Part shown: positions 1-6,192 of the stretch, one piece after another
Numbering within the stretch: position 1 is the first letter of the stretch
How the letters are laid out: every line of letters begins with the position of its first letter
Assembly (NCBI GenBank): GCA_017963165.1
Contig: JAGCTZ010000226.1
Span: forward strand, 1 to 22,221
Source: Treponema sp.
Lineage (GTDB): Bacteria > Spirochaetota > Spirochaetia > Treponematales > Treponemataceae
Reading direction: 5' to 3'
Length of the DNA stretch: 22,221 nt
Translations under genes and position numbers: made by a program
Notes under the pieces: model-generated
What the model saw: the letters and a program-made list of their open reading frames with translations, nothing else
The model's database searches: none
Told to the model about the DNA's origin: nothing

Positions 1-39
1 AAAGGTTTTGTTAGCTCTTGTTATGTTTTTTCCACCCAT
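1..39 (-). CDS. Possible 5' end of a gene leaving the window on the left
   Basis: An ATG at 39-37 opens a 13-codon frame (MGGKNITRANKTF) that stays open to the window edge. There is no Shine-Dalgarno. A TAGAAT hexamer (51 to 46) lies 6 nt upstream, the same -10-to-ATG arrangement as at several other genes here. The fragment is too short to assign a family, and a chance reading frame is equally possible. A plus-strand frame ending at 52 (KVLLALVMFFPPMQKF, then stop) is an alternative reading of the same bases. Confidence 0.2.
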   Translation of the reverse strand, partial: MGGKNITRANKTF

Positions 40-100
40 GCAGAAATTCTAATGAATTTTAGAATTTTTAAATAGAGTGGTCTTAAGTTGATGATGTTGG

Positions 101-233
101 GCGTTACGGGGGTGTCCCCCGTTAGAGGGGTAGCGGAAAACCGCTTTGCGGGTTGGAGCGAGGGGAAGCGAGTTTTGTTATCCAATAATCTTAATTGGAA
201 ACAAAACTCGGTAGCGAAGCGTAGCTTTCCCCT
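101..233. repeat. Hairpin-rich intergenic repeat element
   Basis: Three inverted repeats are packed into about 130 bases just downstream of the DUF3021 gene. They are ACGGGGG/CCCCCGT (106-112 and 116-122), AGCGG/CCGCT (132-136 and 141-145), and a long stem of about 17 pairs with one bulge (169-186 and 194-210, loop AATCTTA). AGGGGAAGC (161-169) can pair with GCTTTCCCCT (224-233) outside it. The long stem may also act as a transcript end for the leftward operon, but no U-run follows it. The element shares the octamer TGGAGCGA with two other G+C-rich stretches in the window, which suggests a dispersed repeat. The frame open through it (88-297) is probably not a gene. Confidence 0.6.
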
Positions 234-249
234 CCTCCTTTTTTCAAAA

Positions 250-708
250 TTACAGCGCTTCGTTAATCTTCTTAACTTTGTTTTTGTAATACAGTGAAAA
301 ACAAACCCAGAAGATTACGTAAACTATAATAAACACTCCGAACCAGATTAAGGTGCTTACAACTGTGTGTGGGAACCAGCCGCACAAGAAGCCTGCAATG
401 TACATTACAATGCTTGTAATTATAAAGTGTAAGAGCGTCTGTCGAATTAAGCTCCAGTTGTCCATTTCGAAAATTACTGTTGTAGCTGCAAAAGTTGTTC
501 CTAACAATCCTGTTAAGAAATATTGTATGATAACTGCACCGATTTTTGTTCCGGCAAGTTTTATCAGAGATGTTGAGACGGCATAAAAATTTCCGTCACG
601 CATCATAAGTGATTCCAGAATAAGAATTGTCTGGCCAATAAACACACCATAAATAAATCCTAAAATTGCTCTCTTGATGATTGCTTTTTTTATTTCATTC
701 TTTGCCAT
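250..708 (-). CDS. DUF3021 family membrane protein, partner of LytTR regulator
   Basis: This 152-residue protein has about four hydrophobic segments (roughly residues 12-30, 55-78, 90-110 and 118-142) and short polar termini, matching the DUF3021 family in size and pattern. DUF3021 genes are characteristically the second gene of LytTR-DUF3021 pairs, where the membrane protein is thought to restrain or signal to the DNA-binding partner. Here it directly follows the LytTR gene with 44 nt between them. The start is fixed by an AGGAG (717-721 on the minus strand) 8 nt before the ATG. Its biochemical function is not known. Family assignment rests on topology, length and context. Confidence 0.8.
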   Translation of the reverse strand: MAKNEIKKAIIKRAILGFIYGVFIGQTILILESLMMRDGNFYAVSTSLIKLAGTKIGAVIIQYFLTGLLGTTFAATTVIFEMDNWSLIRQTLLHFIITSIVMYIAGFLCGWFPHTVVSTLIWFGVFIIVYVIFWVCFSLYYKNKVKKINEAL

Positions 709-730
709 AATTGTTTCTCCTGTTATATAA

Positions 731-760
731 GTTTATTTAAGTTTATTAAAGTTTATTTGC
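731..760. repeat. Three tandem 10-base repeats in an operon gap
   Basis: GTTTATTTAA, GTTTATTAAA and GTTTATTTGC lie head to tail. They fill most of the gap between the LytTR stop (753-755, inside the third unit) and the DUF3021 Shine-Dalgarno (717-721). On the mRNA strand they read as three AATAAACTT-type units. Confidence 0.75.
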
Positions 761-1226
761 GAGCCATCATTATCTGGCTCTTAATTTTATTCATATATCT
801 TCGTGAAACTATTGCAACCTTTCCGTCGCCGTAATTAACTTTGATAACACCCGAAAGTGACATATCAAATTTTTTGACCTTTGAAAGATTCACAATATCC
901 GTATTTGAAATCCTTATGAAATCTGTCCAGCCGCAGCGTTCTGCAAGCTCTTCGAATTCATACAGGCGCATTTTCAAAAGCAGTGGTTCTTCTTCGCTTT
1001 CGCATTCCAGATAAACTTTTTTATCCAAACTATAGATTCTTAGAAGTTCGTTCTGCTTAACCTGAATGCAGTAATCCCCATCCCAGCCAGAAACTGCTGC
1101 ATTCAAACCATTTTCATCCATCATGCTGATTTTTTCTGCAACAGCTTTTATACCGTCTGTTTCTTTTGATGTATGAATCACGCAAAATGGTTTTTCACAT
1201 TGTTCAATTTTGATTTGTGTTTGCAC
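753..1226 (-). CDS. LytTR-domain DNA-binding transcriptional regulator
   Basis: This 157-residue protein has a C-terminal LytTR domain (about residues 55-155). The conserved FIRISNTDIVNLSKVKKF block, a following beta-strand (GVIKVNYGDG) and the SRRYMNKIK helix are visible. There is no receiver domain. The N-terminal 50 residues form a short alpha/beta region, as in the stand-alone LytTR regulators that pair with DUF3021 proteins. Translation starts at GTG (1226-1224) behind an AGGAGG with 5-nt spacing, so GTG is preferred over the internal ATGs. The gene is second in a three-gene operon, 25 nt after the secreted-protein gene. Two LytTR-like direct repeats upstream of that gene suggest the operon is autoregulated. 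Confidence 0.88.
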   Translation of the reverse strand: MQTQIKIEQCEKPFCVIHTSKETDGIKAVAEKISMMDENGLNAAVSGWDGDYCIQVKQNELLRIYSLDKKVYLECESEEEPLLLKMRLYEFEELAERCGWTDFIRISNTDIVNLSKVKKFDMSLSGVIKVNYGDGKVAIVSRRYMNKIKSQIMMARK

Positions 1227-1251
1227 TGATTCCTCCTGAACACCTTTTGGA

Positions 1252-1833
1252 TTACTTAAAGCTTCTGTATCCTATTGTAAGGGTTGGTGTGCATTTTGAA
1301 AAGTTATTAAATGCACCTGCTCCACCATCACCAAATACGAATCTTTGAGCTCCTCCAAATTCTACCACAAAAGCAAGATTTTTAAGATATTGGAATTCAA
1401 AACCGCCACCAAATTTTGCACTAATCAAAAAAGGCTTTGTGCCAAACTTGTGATCATCCCAGCCAAGAATTCCAAAAGCAGCTCCGGCAAAACCATAACT
1501 GCGGACAATAAAACCGTTGCAATTTGCGCTGCCACCAAAAAGAAGTTTGTCTCCAATTTCGATGCCGCCAAAATCGACAATTTTATTTGCCGTAAGTTTT
1601 GCGCTGCCTCCTTCGCCCTGAACAAAAACGCAGTTCCTGAGCATAAGGTTTTTTTCTTCCTTCAAAAGATTGACTCCGAATTCGCCTGCGCCTCCATTGC
1701 AGTTTTCTTCCCAAATCCAGAAGCCACCCGAGGTAGTTCTATAATTATATTTTGCAGTTGGATTTTCCTCTTCTGCAAAACCAACACAGCAGATTCCTGC
1801 GACCAAAACTAAAGCAATAATTAATCTTTTCAT
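1252..1833 (-). CDS. Secreted, probably outer-membrane, hypothetical protein
   Basis: This 193-residue protein starts MKRLIIALVLVAGICC and has a clear signal peptide, probably cleaved after GFA near residue 20. The mature part is rich in Gly and aromatic residues, has alternating beta-strand patterns and four Cys, and ends in a strand-like TPTLTIGYRSF segment. That suggests a small beta-barrel or surface beta protein. The frame is open 19 codons further upstream, but those codons cover the promoter region and do not look like a signal sequence, so the ATG at 1833 is chosen. There is no Shine-Dalgarno; a TATACT lies 7 nt upstream. It is the first gene of the LytTR-DUF3021 operon and may be the regulator's main target. 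Function not recognised. Confidence 0.7.
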   Translation of the reverse strand: MKRLIIALVLVAGICCVGFAEEENPTAKYNYRTTSGGFWIWEENCNGGAGEFGVNLLKEEKNLMLRNCVFVQGEGGSAKLTANKIVDFGGIEIGDKLLFGGSANCNGFIVRSYGFAGAAFGILGWDDHKFGTKPFLISAKFGGGFEFQYLKNLAFVVEFGGAQRFVFGDGGAGAFNNFSKCTPTLTIGYRSFK

Positions 1834-1840
1834 GATTCGG

Positions 1841-1846
1841 AGTATA
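1841..1846 (-). promoter_or_regulatory. -10 element of the LytTR operon
   Basis: TATACT reads 1846 to 1841, 7 nt before the ATG at 1833. No good -35 is visible at the expected position, which fits an activator-dependent promoter with the direct repeats at 1879-1907 just upstream. Transcription would begin at or within a base or two of the ATG. Confidence 0.45.
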
Positions 1847-1878
1847 ACCCAGACGGTTTGAAAAGGGGTGTTTTTAGC

Positions 1879-1907
1879 GATAAGTGGCAATTTTTACGGA
1901 TAACTGG
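1879..1907 (-). promoter_or_regulatory. Predicted LytTR binding site (two direct repeats)
   Basis: On the minus strand CCAGTTATC (1907 to 1899) and CCACTTATC (1887 to 1879) repeat with a 20-base period. LytTR regulators such as AgrA bind pairs of about 9-base direct repeats with a CAGTTA-like core, separated by 12 (plus or minus 1) bases; here the separation is 11. The pair sits just upstream of where a -35 would lie for the 1833 gene, the usual place for an activator. The candidate regulator is encoded in the same operon. Confidence 0.5.
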
Positions 1908-1994
1908 TAAAAATTTGGTGAAAATATTCGAAGACCCAATAAAATCCTGTCGAAAAGCAGCCTATCTTCATTCAAAAAGCCGTTTCAAATTTTA

Positions 1995-2024
1995 TTGACG
2001 TTTTTCCTTTGTCATTATTATATT
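1995..2024 (+). promoter_or_regulatory. Promoter of the glycosyltransferase gene
   Basis: TTGACG (1995-2000) and TATATT (2019-2024) are 18 bases apart. The -10 ends 7 nt before the ATG at 2032, so the predicted transcript starts at or next to the start codon and has no room for a Shine-Dalgarno. Confidence 0.6.
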
Positions 2025-2031
2025 CACTAAT

Positions 2032-3153
2032 ATGAAGATACTAATTTTATCATGCAACACCGGTGGTGGTCATAACTCAGCTGCAAAAGCAATTAAAGAA
2101 GCCTTTGACGAAAAAGGACATACCTGCGACATAATGGATGTTCTTGCCTTTGGAGGTCAAAAAGCTTCCGATTTGGTTTGCGATGCTTACATCGAAATTG
2201 TAAAAAAGACCCCGGCCCTTTTTGGAAAAATTTATGAAATGGGAAACAAGATGGGGCAAATTTCCCAGGAAAATACAAAGCTTCGTTCCCCGGTTTATCT
2301 TATTAACAAGCTTTATGCCGATGCGCTCGAAGATTTTATAAAACAAAATAAATACGATGCTATAGTATGTGTTCATATTTTTGCTGCCGAAGCAATGACA
2401 AATCTTAAAAAACATGGACGCGTAACAATTCCATTTTACTTTGTTGCAACAGATTATTACTGTTCGCCAATGCTCGAAGAAACTATGCCGGATAAAATTT
2501 TTATCGCGCACAAGGACAGCATTTTTACATATCTAAATCACGGAATTAATCCTGAGCTACTCCTGGCAACGGGCATTCCGGTTTCGAAACGCTTTATCAC
2601 AAAAAAAGACAAGGCTACAGTGCGTGCACAGTTAGGTCTTTCTAACAGCGACCAGGTTTTTCTTCTTATGAGTGGCAGCATGGGCTTTGGTGATTTGATT
2701 GATACAACAAAATATATTTTTGAACACGGAAACGAAAACACCCGCGTTATTGCAATTACCGGACACAACGAAGAATTATACAAAAATCTTGAATCAGAAT
2801 TCAAAAATGAAAAGCGCCTGATTCTAATTGGTTTTACAGATCAGGTTTCTGATTATATGGATGCCAGCGATGTTCTTCTTACAAAGCCGGGCGGACTTTC
2901 CAGCACAGAAGCGCTTGCAAAAGGAATTGCAATAATTCATACTGCCCCAATTCCTGGCTGTGAAAGTGAAAATGTTCAGTTCTTTACAGAGCATCATCTT
3001 TCGCTTTGTGCAAAAGAAGCTTCTGATGCCGGAAGAATTGCTGTTGCCCTTATGAATGATTCTTTTATGAGGGACCAGATTTTAGCAGCACAGAATCATT
3101 TTAGATGCCAGAATTCCGCCGCACAGATTGTGGAGTTTATTGAGACCCGATAA
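2032..3153 (+). CDS. MGDG synthase / processive diacylglycerol glycosyltransferase family protein
   Basis: This 373-residue GT28-type glycosyltransferase probably adds glucose or galactose to diacylglycerol to make membrane glycolipid at the cytoplasmic face. The N-terminal lipid-acceptor domain opens with SCNTGGGHNSAA (residues 7-18), the hallmark of MGDG-synthase/UgtP-like enzymes. The C-terminal nucleotide-sugar domain has GFTDQVSDYMDASDVLLTKP followed by GGLSSTEALAKG (about residues 269-300). Length agrees with bacterial family members. The glycine motif at the very N-terminus fixes the start at 2032, although no Shine-Dalgarno precedes it. It is monocistronic, divergent from the LytTR operon and convergent with the lipoprotein gene 17 bases beyond its stop. 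Sugar specificity cannot be read from the sequence. Confidence 0.88.
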   Translation: MKILILSCNTGGGHNSAAKAIKEAFDEKGHTCDIMDVLAFGGQKASDLVCDAYIEIVKKTPALFGKIYEMGNKMGQISQENTKLRSPVYLINKLYADALEDFIKQNKYDAIVCVHIFAAEAMTNLKKHGRVTIPFYFVATDYYCSPMLEETMPDKIFIAHKDSIFTYLNHGINPELLLATGIPVSKRFITKKDKATVRAQLGLSNSDQVFLLMSGSMGFGDLIDTTKYIFEHGNENTRVIAITGHNEELYKNLESEFKNEKRLILIGFTDQVSDYMDASDVLLTKPGGLSSTEALAKGIAIIHTAPIPGCESENVQFFTEHHLSLCAKEASDAGRIAVALMNDSFMRDQILAAQNHFRCQNSAAQIVEFIETR

Positions 3154-3169
3154 TCAACTTAAGCTTTTA

Positions 3170-5329
3170 TTAATCCAGCATAAGAAGCAGTTTATTATTG
3201 GGAAGCGTATTTTTATTATCAAGTTTGATATTTGGTTTTTCTGAATCTGAATCCTCATAAAGTCCAAGACAGATACAGTCTCCAACACACAGCGGCTTTA
3301 AGACATCTTCAGACAAATCTCTAAAAACAAAGGTTTTTTCTTCTCCATCAGAAAAACTTCCTTTTTTGATTCGTTTTGTTTCGCCAATAATATTTTTTCG
3401 CTTTCCATTAAAATCTGTAATATCAGCTATAAGATTAATATCAAAAAAAGCTGGTGCGAGCCCTGTATTTTTTATTGTTACCGAAAGTAAAATATTCAAA
3501 TCATCATCATATTCAAGACTTGCAGCTGTTACTTCAAAATTATATCCAAGCCTGTTATTCATTTCACGAACAGAGTCAAGATTTTCATTAAGAAAAATAC
3601 GGCCGCATTCACCACCGCGATCCAGCTCATAATATGTAAGATGCGCAACATTGATTACATTTTTCCATTTAGCCAAAGTCCACTTCTGATGCCATCTGTC
3701 TGTATCTTCAAGCAAAAGCATATTCTTATATTCGTCGCAGTTTTCTCCAACCGTCGGAAGCCCGGCAGCATAACATTTTGCTAGTTCATCTTCACGCCCC
3801 GAAATCTGGATTAAGCCATCATCACGTTTTGCAACACCAAGAGAAAGTGCATACTCATAAACTTCGCCACGGCAGTCACTTGGCACTACTAACTGAGTTG
3901 ACTTAAAAACAGAAGCATAATAAGCAATCATTTCTTTTTGAATTTCAACTGACGGCATTTCGCTGCCTTCAAGTTGAGAACAATGCCATTCTCCCCAGTT
4001 ACCAAAACAACGTATATCAATAAACTCAACGCGTTTGTCACCATCAAAACGCCGAGCCATTTTATCTGCAAAGGATTTACAAGCCTTTAGATAAATTGGA
4101 TCCGACCAGTCTGGAACACGGATTTTTTTGTCTGTGCCTTTTATTGTAGCAAGAACACTTTTACAACCTGCTTCATATACAAAGTCAGGAACATTATCAG
4201 CTTCTTCGCTGGAATTCGTAGGATAAATTCTCCAGCCAAGGGTTCTGCCGCTATTTCCACAAAGCTCAAGCATTTTGTCTATATTAGACCAATCAAATTC
4301 ATTCCAGCCTTTCTGCACATTTTTCCAGGGACAACCTGTATACACAACTGAACAATAATCCCATGCCGGATTTTTTCCGGAAGCAAGCGTTACATCCCAA
4401 TATTTATTTTCCAGATATTGTGGCGACCAGGCATACATCACAAATCCCTTATGCGGATTTACAATTACATTGTCAGACGGTTCAAAATCAAAAGTTTTTT
4501 TAAATCCAGAACGCAGTCCTGAAACTCTAAACATTACTTTTGAATCACGAACTTCTTTTGAATACAGAAATTTCAAAATTACTTTTGCAGTTGGAGTTGA
4601 AGAAAATGTAAATGTGTAATCTATAATAAAATCTGAATTAGCTTTGATATCAGAAATATTTGTTGCATCAGAAAGAGATTTTCCCCAGCCCGCAGTTTGT
4701 GTGTTTGCATCAACAAGTTTTAATTTCAATTCAGAAATTGGTTTATTGCTGGTGCCATTCCAAACAACCCGCAATTTTCCACCTGCTTCCGGTAAATGCC
4801 CGTAGATGCTTTTAAGAGTCGATGTCAAATCAAGATTATAAATATATTCATTATAGTTTTCTGTCTTATTACCGTTTTTCCAAATATAATTTTCTTCGGA
4901 CTGTTGTTTTATTAAAATGTCATTCAAATCAATTTTATAATCATATAAAGCGGAATCACTATTTGTATTTTTTTCAGAAATAGAAATTATGGCAGAAGAA
5001 ACAGAACTTTTCTCCAGCCCGCTCTTTATGGCAATTGCAGAAATTGTCACGGTTTCAGAAAAAGAAACAGGGCTTCTATATTCAAAACTTTTTTCGTCAG
5101 GGACGCTTCCATCAATTGTAAAATAAATTCCTGCGCCTTCTGTTTCTGTCGTCATAGAAACAATAACAGAACCATCCTGTTTTACTTTTGAAATAAATCT
5201 GACAGGTTCTGTATATTTTTTTTTGATGTATTTTACCGGTGTATTAATCGTACAGGCTATATTTGCTGCGACGCCAAAAAATATGAAAATAATTAACTGT
5301 GCAAATCTTCTGTAATTAATTGATTTCAT
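3170..5329 (-). CDS. Lipoprotein with chitobiase-C-like, DUF4874 and DUF4832 modules
   Basis: This 719-residue exported protein has a hydrophobic leader ending in a relaxed lipobox (NIAC, Cys26). Residues about 41-117 resemble the chitobiase/hexosaminidase C-terminal domain (core AGIYFTIDGSVPD). Residues about 130-275 look like a beta-rich carbohydrate-binding module. Residues about 285-455 match the DUF4874 pattern (NPHKGFVMYAW; later CFGNWGEWHC with a candidate acid Glu447), and the rest is DUF4832-like. Together these suggest a surface polysaccharide-binding or -cleaving protein with a TIM-barrel-like core. Activity is unproven. The start lacks a Shine-Dalgarno and has TATAAT 6 nt upstream. 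Three operator-like dyads lie 60-121 bases upstream. Confidence 0.75.
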   Translation of the reverse strand: MKSINYRRFAQLIIFIFFGVAANIACTINTPVKYIKKKYTEPVRFISKVKQDGSVIVSMTTETEGAGIYFTIDGSVPDEKSFEYRSPVSFSETVTISAIAIKSGLEKSSVSSAIISISEKNTNSDSALYDYKIDLNDILIKQQSEENYIWKNGNKTENYNEYIYNLDLTSTLKSIYGHLPEAGGKLRVVWNGTSNKPISELKLKLVDANTQTAGWGKSLSDATNISDIKANSDFIIDYTFTFSSTPTAKVILKFLYSKEVRDSKVMFRVSGLRSGFKKTFDFEPSDNVIVNPHKGFVMYAWSPQYLENKYWDVTLASGKNPAWDYCSVVYTGCPWKNVQKGWNEFDWSNIDKMLELCGNSGRTLGWRIYPTNSSEEADNVPDFVYEAGCKSVLATIKGTDKKIRVPDWSDPIYLKACKSFADKMARRFDGDKRVEFIDIRCFGNWGEWHCSQLEGSEMPSVEIQKEMIAYYASVFKSTQLVVPSDCRGEVYEYALSLGVAKRDDGLIQISGREDELAKCYAAGLPTVGENCDEYKNMLLLEDTDRWHQKWTLAKWKNVINVAHLTYYELDRGGECGRIFLNENLDSVREMNNRLGYNFEVTAASLEYDDDLNILLSVTIKNTGLAPAFFDINLIADITDFNGKRKNIIGETKRIKKGSFSDGEEKTFVFRDLSEDVLKPLCVGDCICLGLYEDSDSEKPNIKLDNKNTLPNNKLLLMLD

Positions 5330-5335
5330 AGCTTT

Positions 5336-5363
5336 ATTATATCACATGTTTGATTTTTGAAAA
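5336..5363 (-). promoter_or_regulatory. Promoter of the DUF4874/DUF4832 lipoprotein gene
   Basis: A perfect TATAAT (5341 to 5336) lies 6 nt before the ATG at 5329, with TTTTCA (5363 to 5358) 16 bases upstream as a weak -35. The transcript would be leaderless or nearly so. Confidence 0.55.
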
Positions 5364-5388
5364 AAATTTTTGAGGGGGGAAAGATTTT

Positions 5389-5450
5389 TGTGGCACATTT
5401 TTATGCGCATTTTTTTAGGCTCTGTTTTTGTGGCACATTTTTGTGACACT
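5389..5450. promoter_or_regulatory. Repeated operator-like dyads (TGTGGCACA)
   Basis: TGTGGCACA occurs at 5389-5397 and 5429-5437, each inside the identical 18-mer TTTTTGTGGCACATTTTT (5385-5402 and 5425-5442), exactly 40 bases apart. A related TGTGACACT follows at 5442-5450. Each core is a TGTG/CACA dyad within T-tracts. They lie between the response-regulator stop (5496) and the lipoprotein promoter, so they most likely serve the lipoprotein gene. The cognate regulator is unknown; the CitB-like regulator next door is one candidate. Confidence 0.5.
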
Positions 5451-5495
5451 GTTTTTTTGATGCAGTCATTCAATATTAAATCTTCGTTTTGGAAC

Positions 5496-6191
5496 TTACG
5501 CACCTTTATACAAAACGCTTGGTCTTCCGCCTGTCCCATAATTAATTTCTGCAACGATGAGGCCCTGCTCTTCCAGATAATTCATATAGTGACGCGCAGT
5601 TACAATTGAAATGCCAAGCTTTTCTGCAATCATACCAACAGTGTGCCAGCCTGCATTTTGCTCCAGATATTCCTGAATTAAAACGAGCGTTTTTTTCTGA
5701 ATGCCTTTTGGAAGCTCCTGTTGTTCAACGTCGGTTAGTTTTGTGGCGGCATTTTCACCGGCACTCGAAATCATGTTGTCTATGCAAGACTGATCAAGAA
5801 TATTATTTTTTGTAAGGATTGTGTGATGGGCAACAAACTTTTCTAACGCAATCTGAAAGCGTTCAAAGGCAAAGGGCTTTATAAGATAGTCGATAACACC
5901 AAGATGCATTGTTTCTTCTATCGTGGCAGAGTCGTTGGCGGCAGTTACCATAATAACTTCGGCGGCAATTTTTTTCTCGCGGATTTTTTTGAGGGTTTCT
6001 ATTCCGTCCATATAAGGCATGAAAACATCAAGAACAATCAGATCAACCTTGTTAGTCTGCAAAAACTCAAGCGCTTCCTGACCGTTTCTGCAAGACGCTG
6101 CAACTACAAACTGCGGATTTTTGCAAACGTACTGTTCATTTATCATTGCGACCATCGGGTCATCTTCGACAATTAAAACCTTGTATTCCAT
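5496..6191 (-). CDS. CitB/DcuR-type response regulator
   Basis: This 231-residue two-component response regulator has an N-terminal receiver domain with the acidic pair Asp10-Asp11, phospho-acceptor Asp55 (VLDVFMP), Thr83 and Lys105 (LIKPF). A linker (about 120-160) leads to a C-terminal winged-helix/HTH region (about 165-225; VGMIAEKLGISIVTARHYMNYLEEQGLI). This layout is that of the citrate/C4-dicarboxylate response regulators rather than the OmpR or NarL classes. The kinase gene ends 1 nt before this ATG, so the two are translationally coupled; only a weak AGGCAG precedes the start. Targets are not shown by the sequence. Candidates are the divergent PQ-loop/SGNH gene and the downstream lipoprotein gene with its dyad repeats. 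Confidence 0.9.
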   Translation of the reverse strand: MEYKVLIVEDDPMVAMINEQYVCKNPQFVVAASCRNGQEALEFLQTNKVDLIVLDVFMPYMDGIETLKKIREKKIAAEVIMVTAANDSATIEETMHLGVIDYLIKPFAFERFQIALEKFVAHHTILTKNNILDQSCIDNMISSAGENAATKLTDVEQQELPKGIQKKTLVLIQEYLEQNAGWHTVGMIAEKLGISIVTARHYMNYLEEQGLIVAEINYGTGGRPSVLYKGA

Positions 6192-6192
6192 C

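Noticed and set aside
44..67. AT-rich hairpin AAATTCTAA / TTAGAATTT as a terminator
   Set aside because: The stem is weak and made almost only of A-T pairs, has no clear U-run, and overlaps a possible -10 element; no gene end was found to its left.
88..297. 69-codon plus-strand frame
   Set aside because: It translates the hairpin-rich repeat and then the antisense of the DUF3021 gene; no ribosome site and no protein-like pattern.
1834..1890. N-terminal extension of the secreted protein
   Set aside because: It would place 19 residues before a clear signal peptide and cover the promoter and predicted operator.
3154..3169. Bidirectional terminator between the glycosyltransferase and lipoprotein genes
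   Set aside because: Only AAGCTT is palindromic in this short gap; no stem with a U-run is visible.
5342..5554. Lys/Cys-rich minus-strand frame
   Set aside because: It is the translation of the operator-like repeats and the antisense-free tail after the response regulator; it has no ribosome site.
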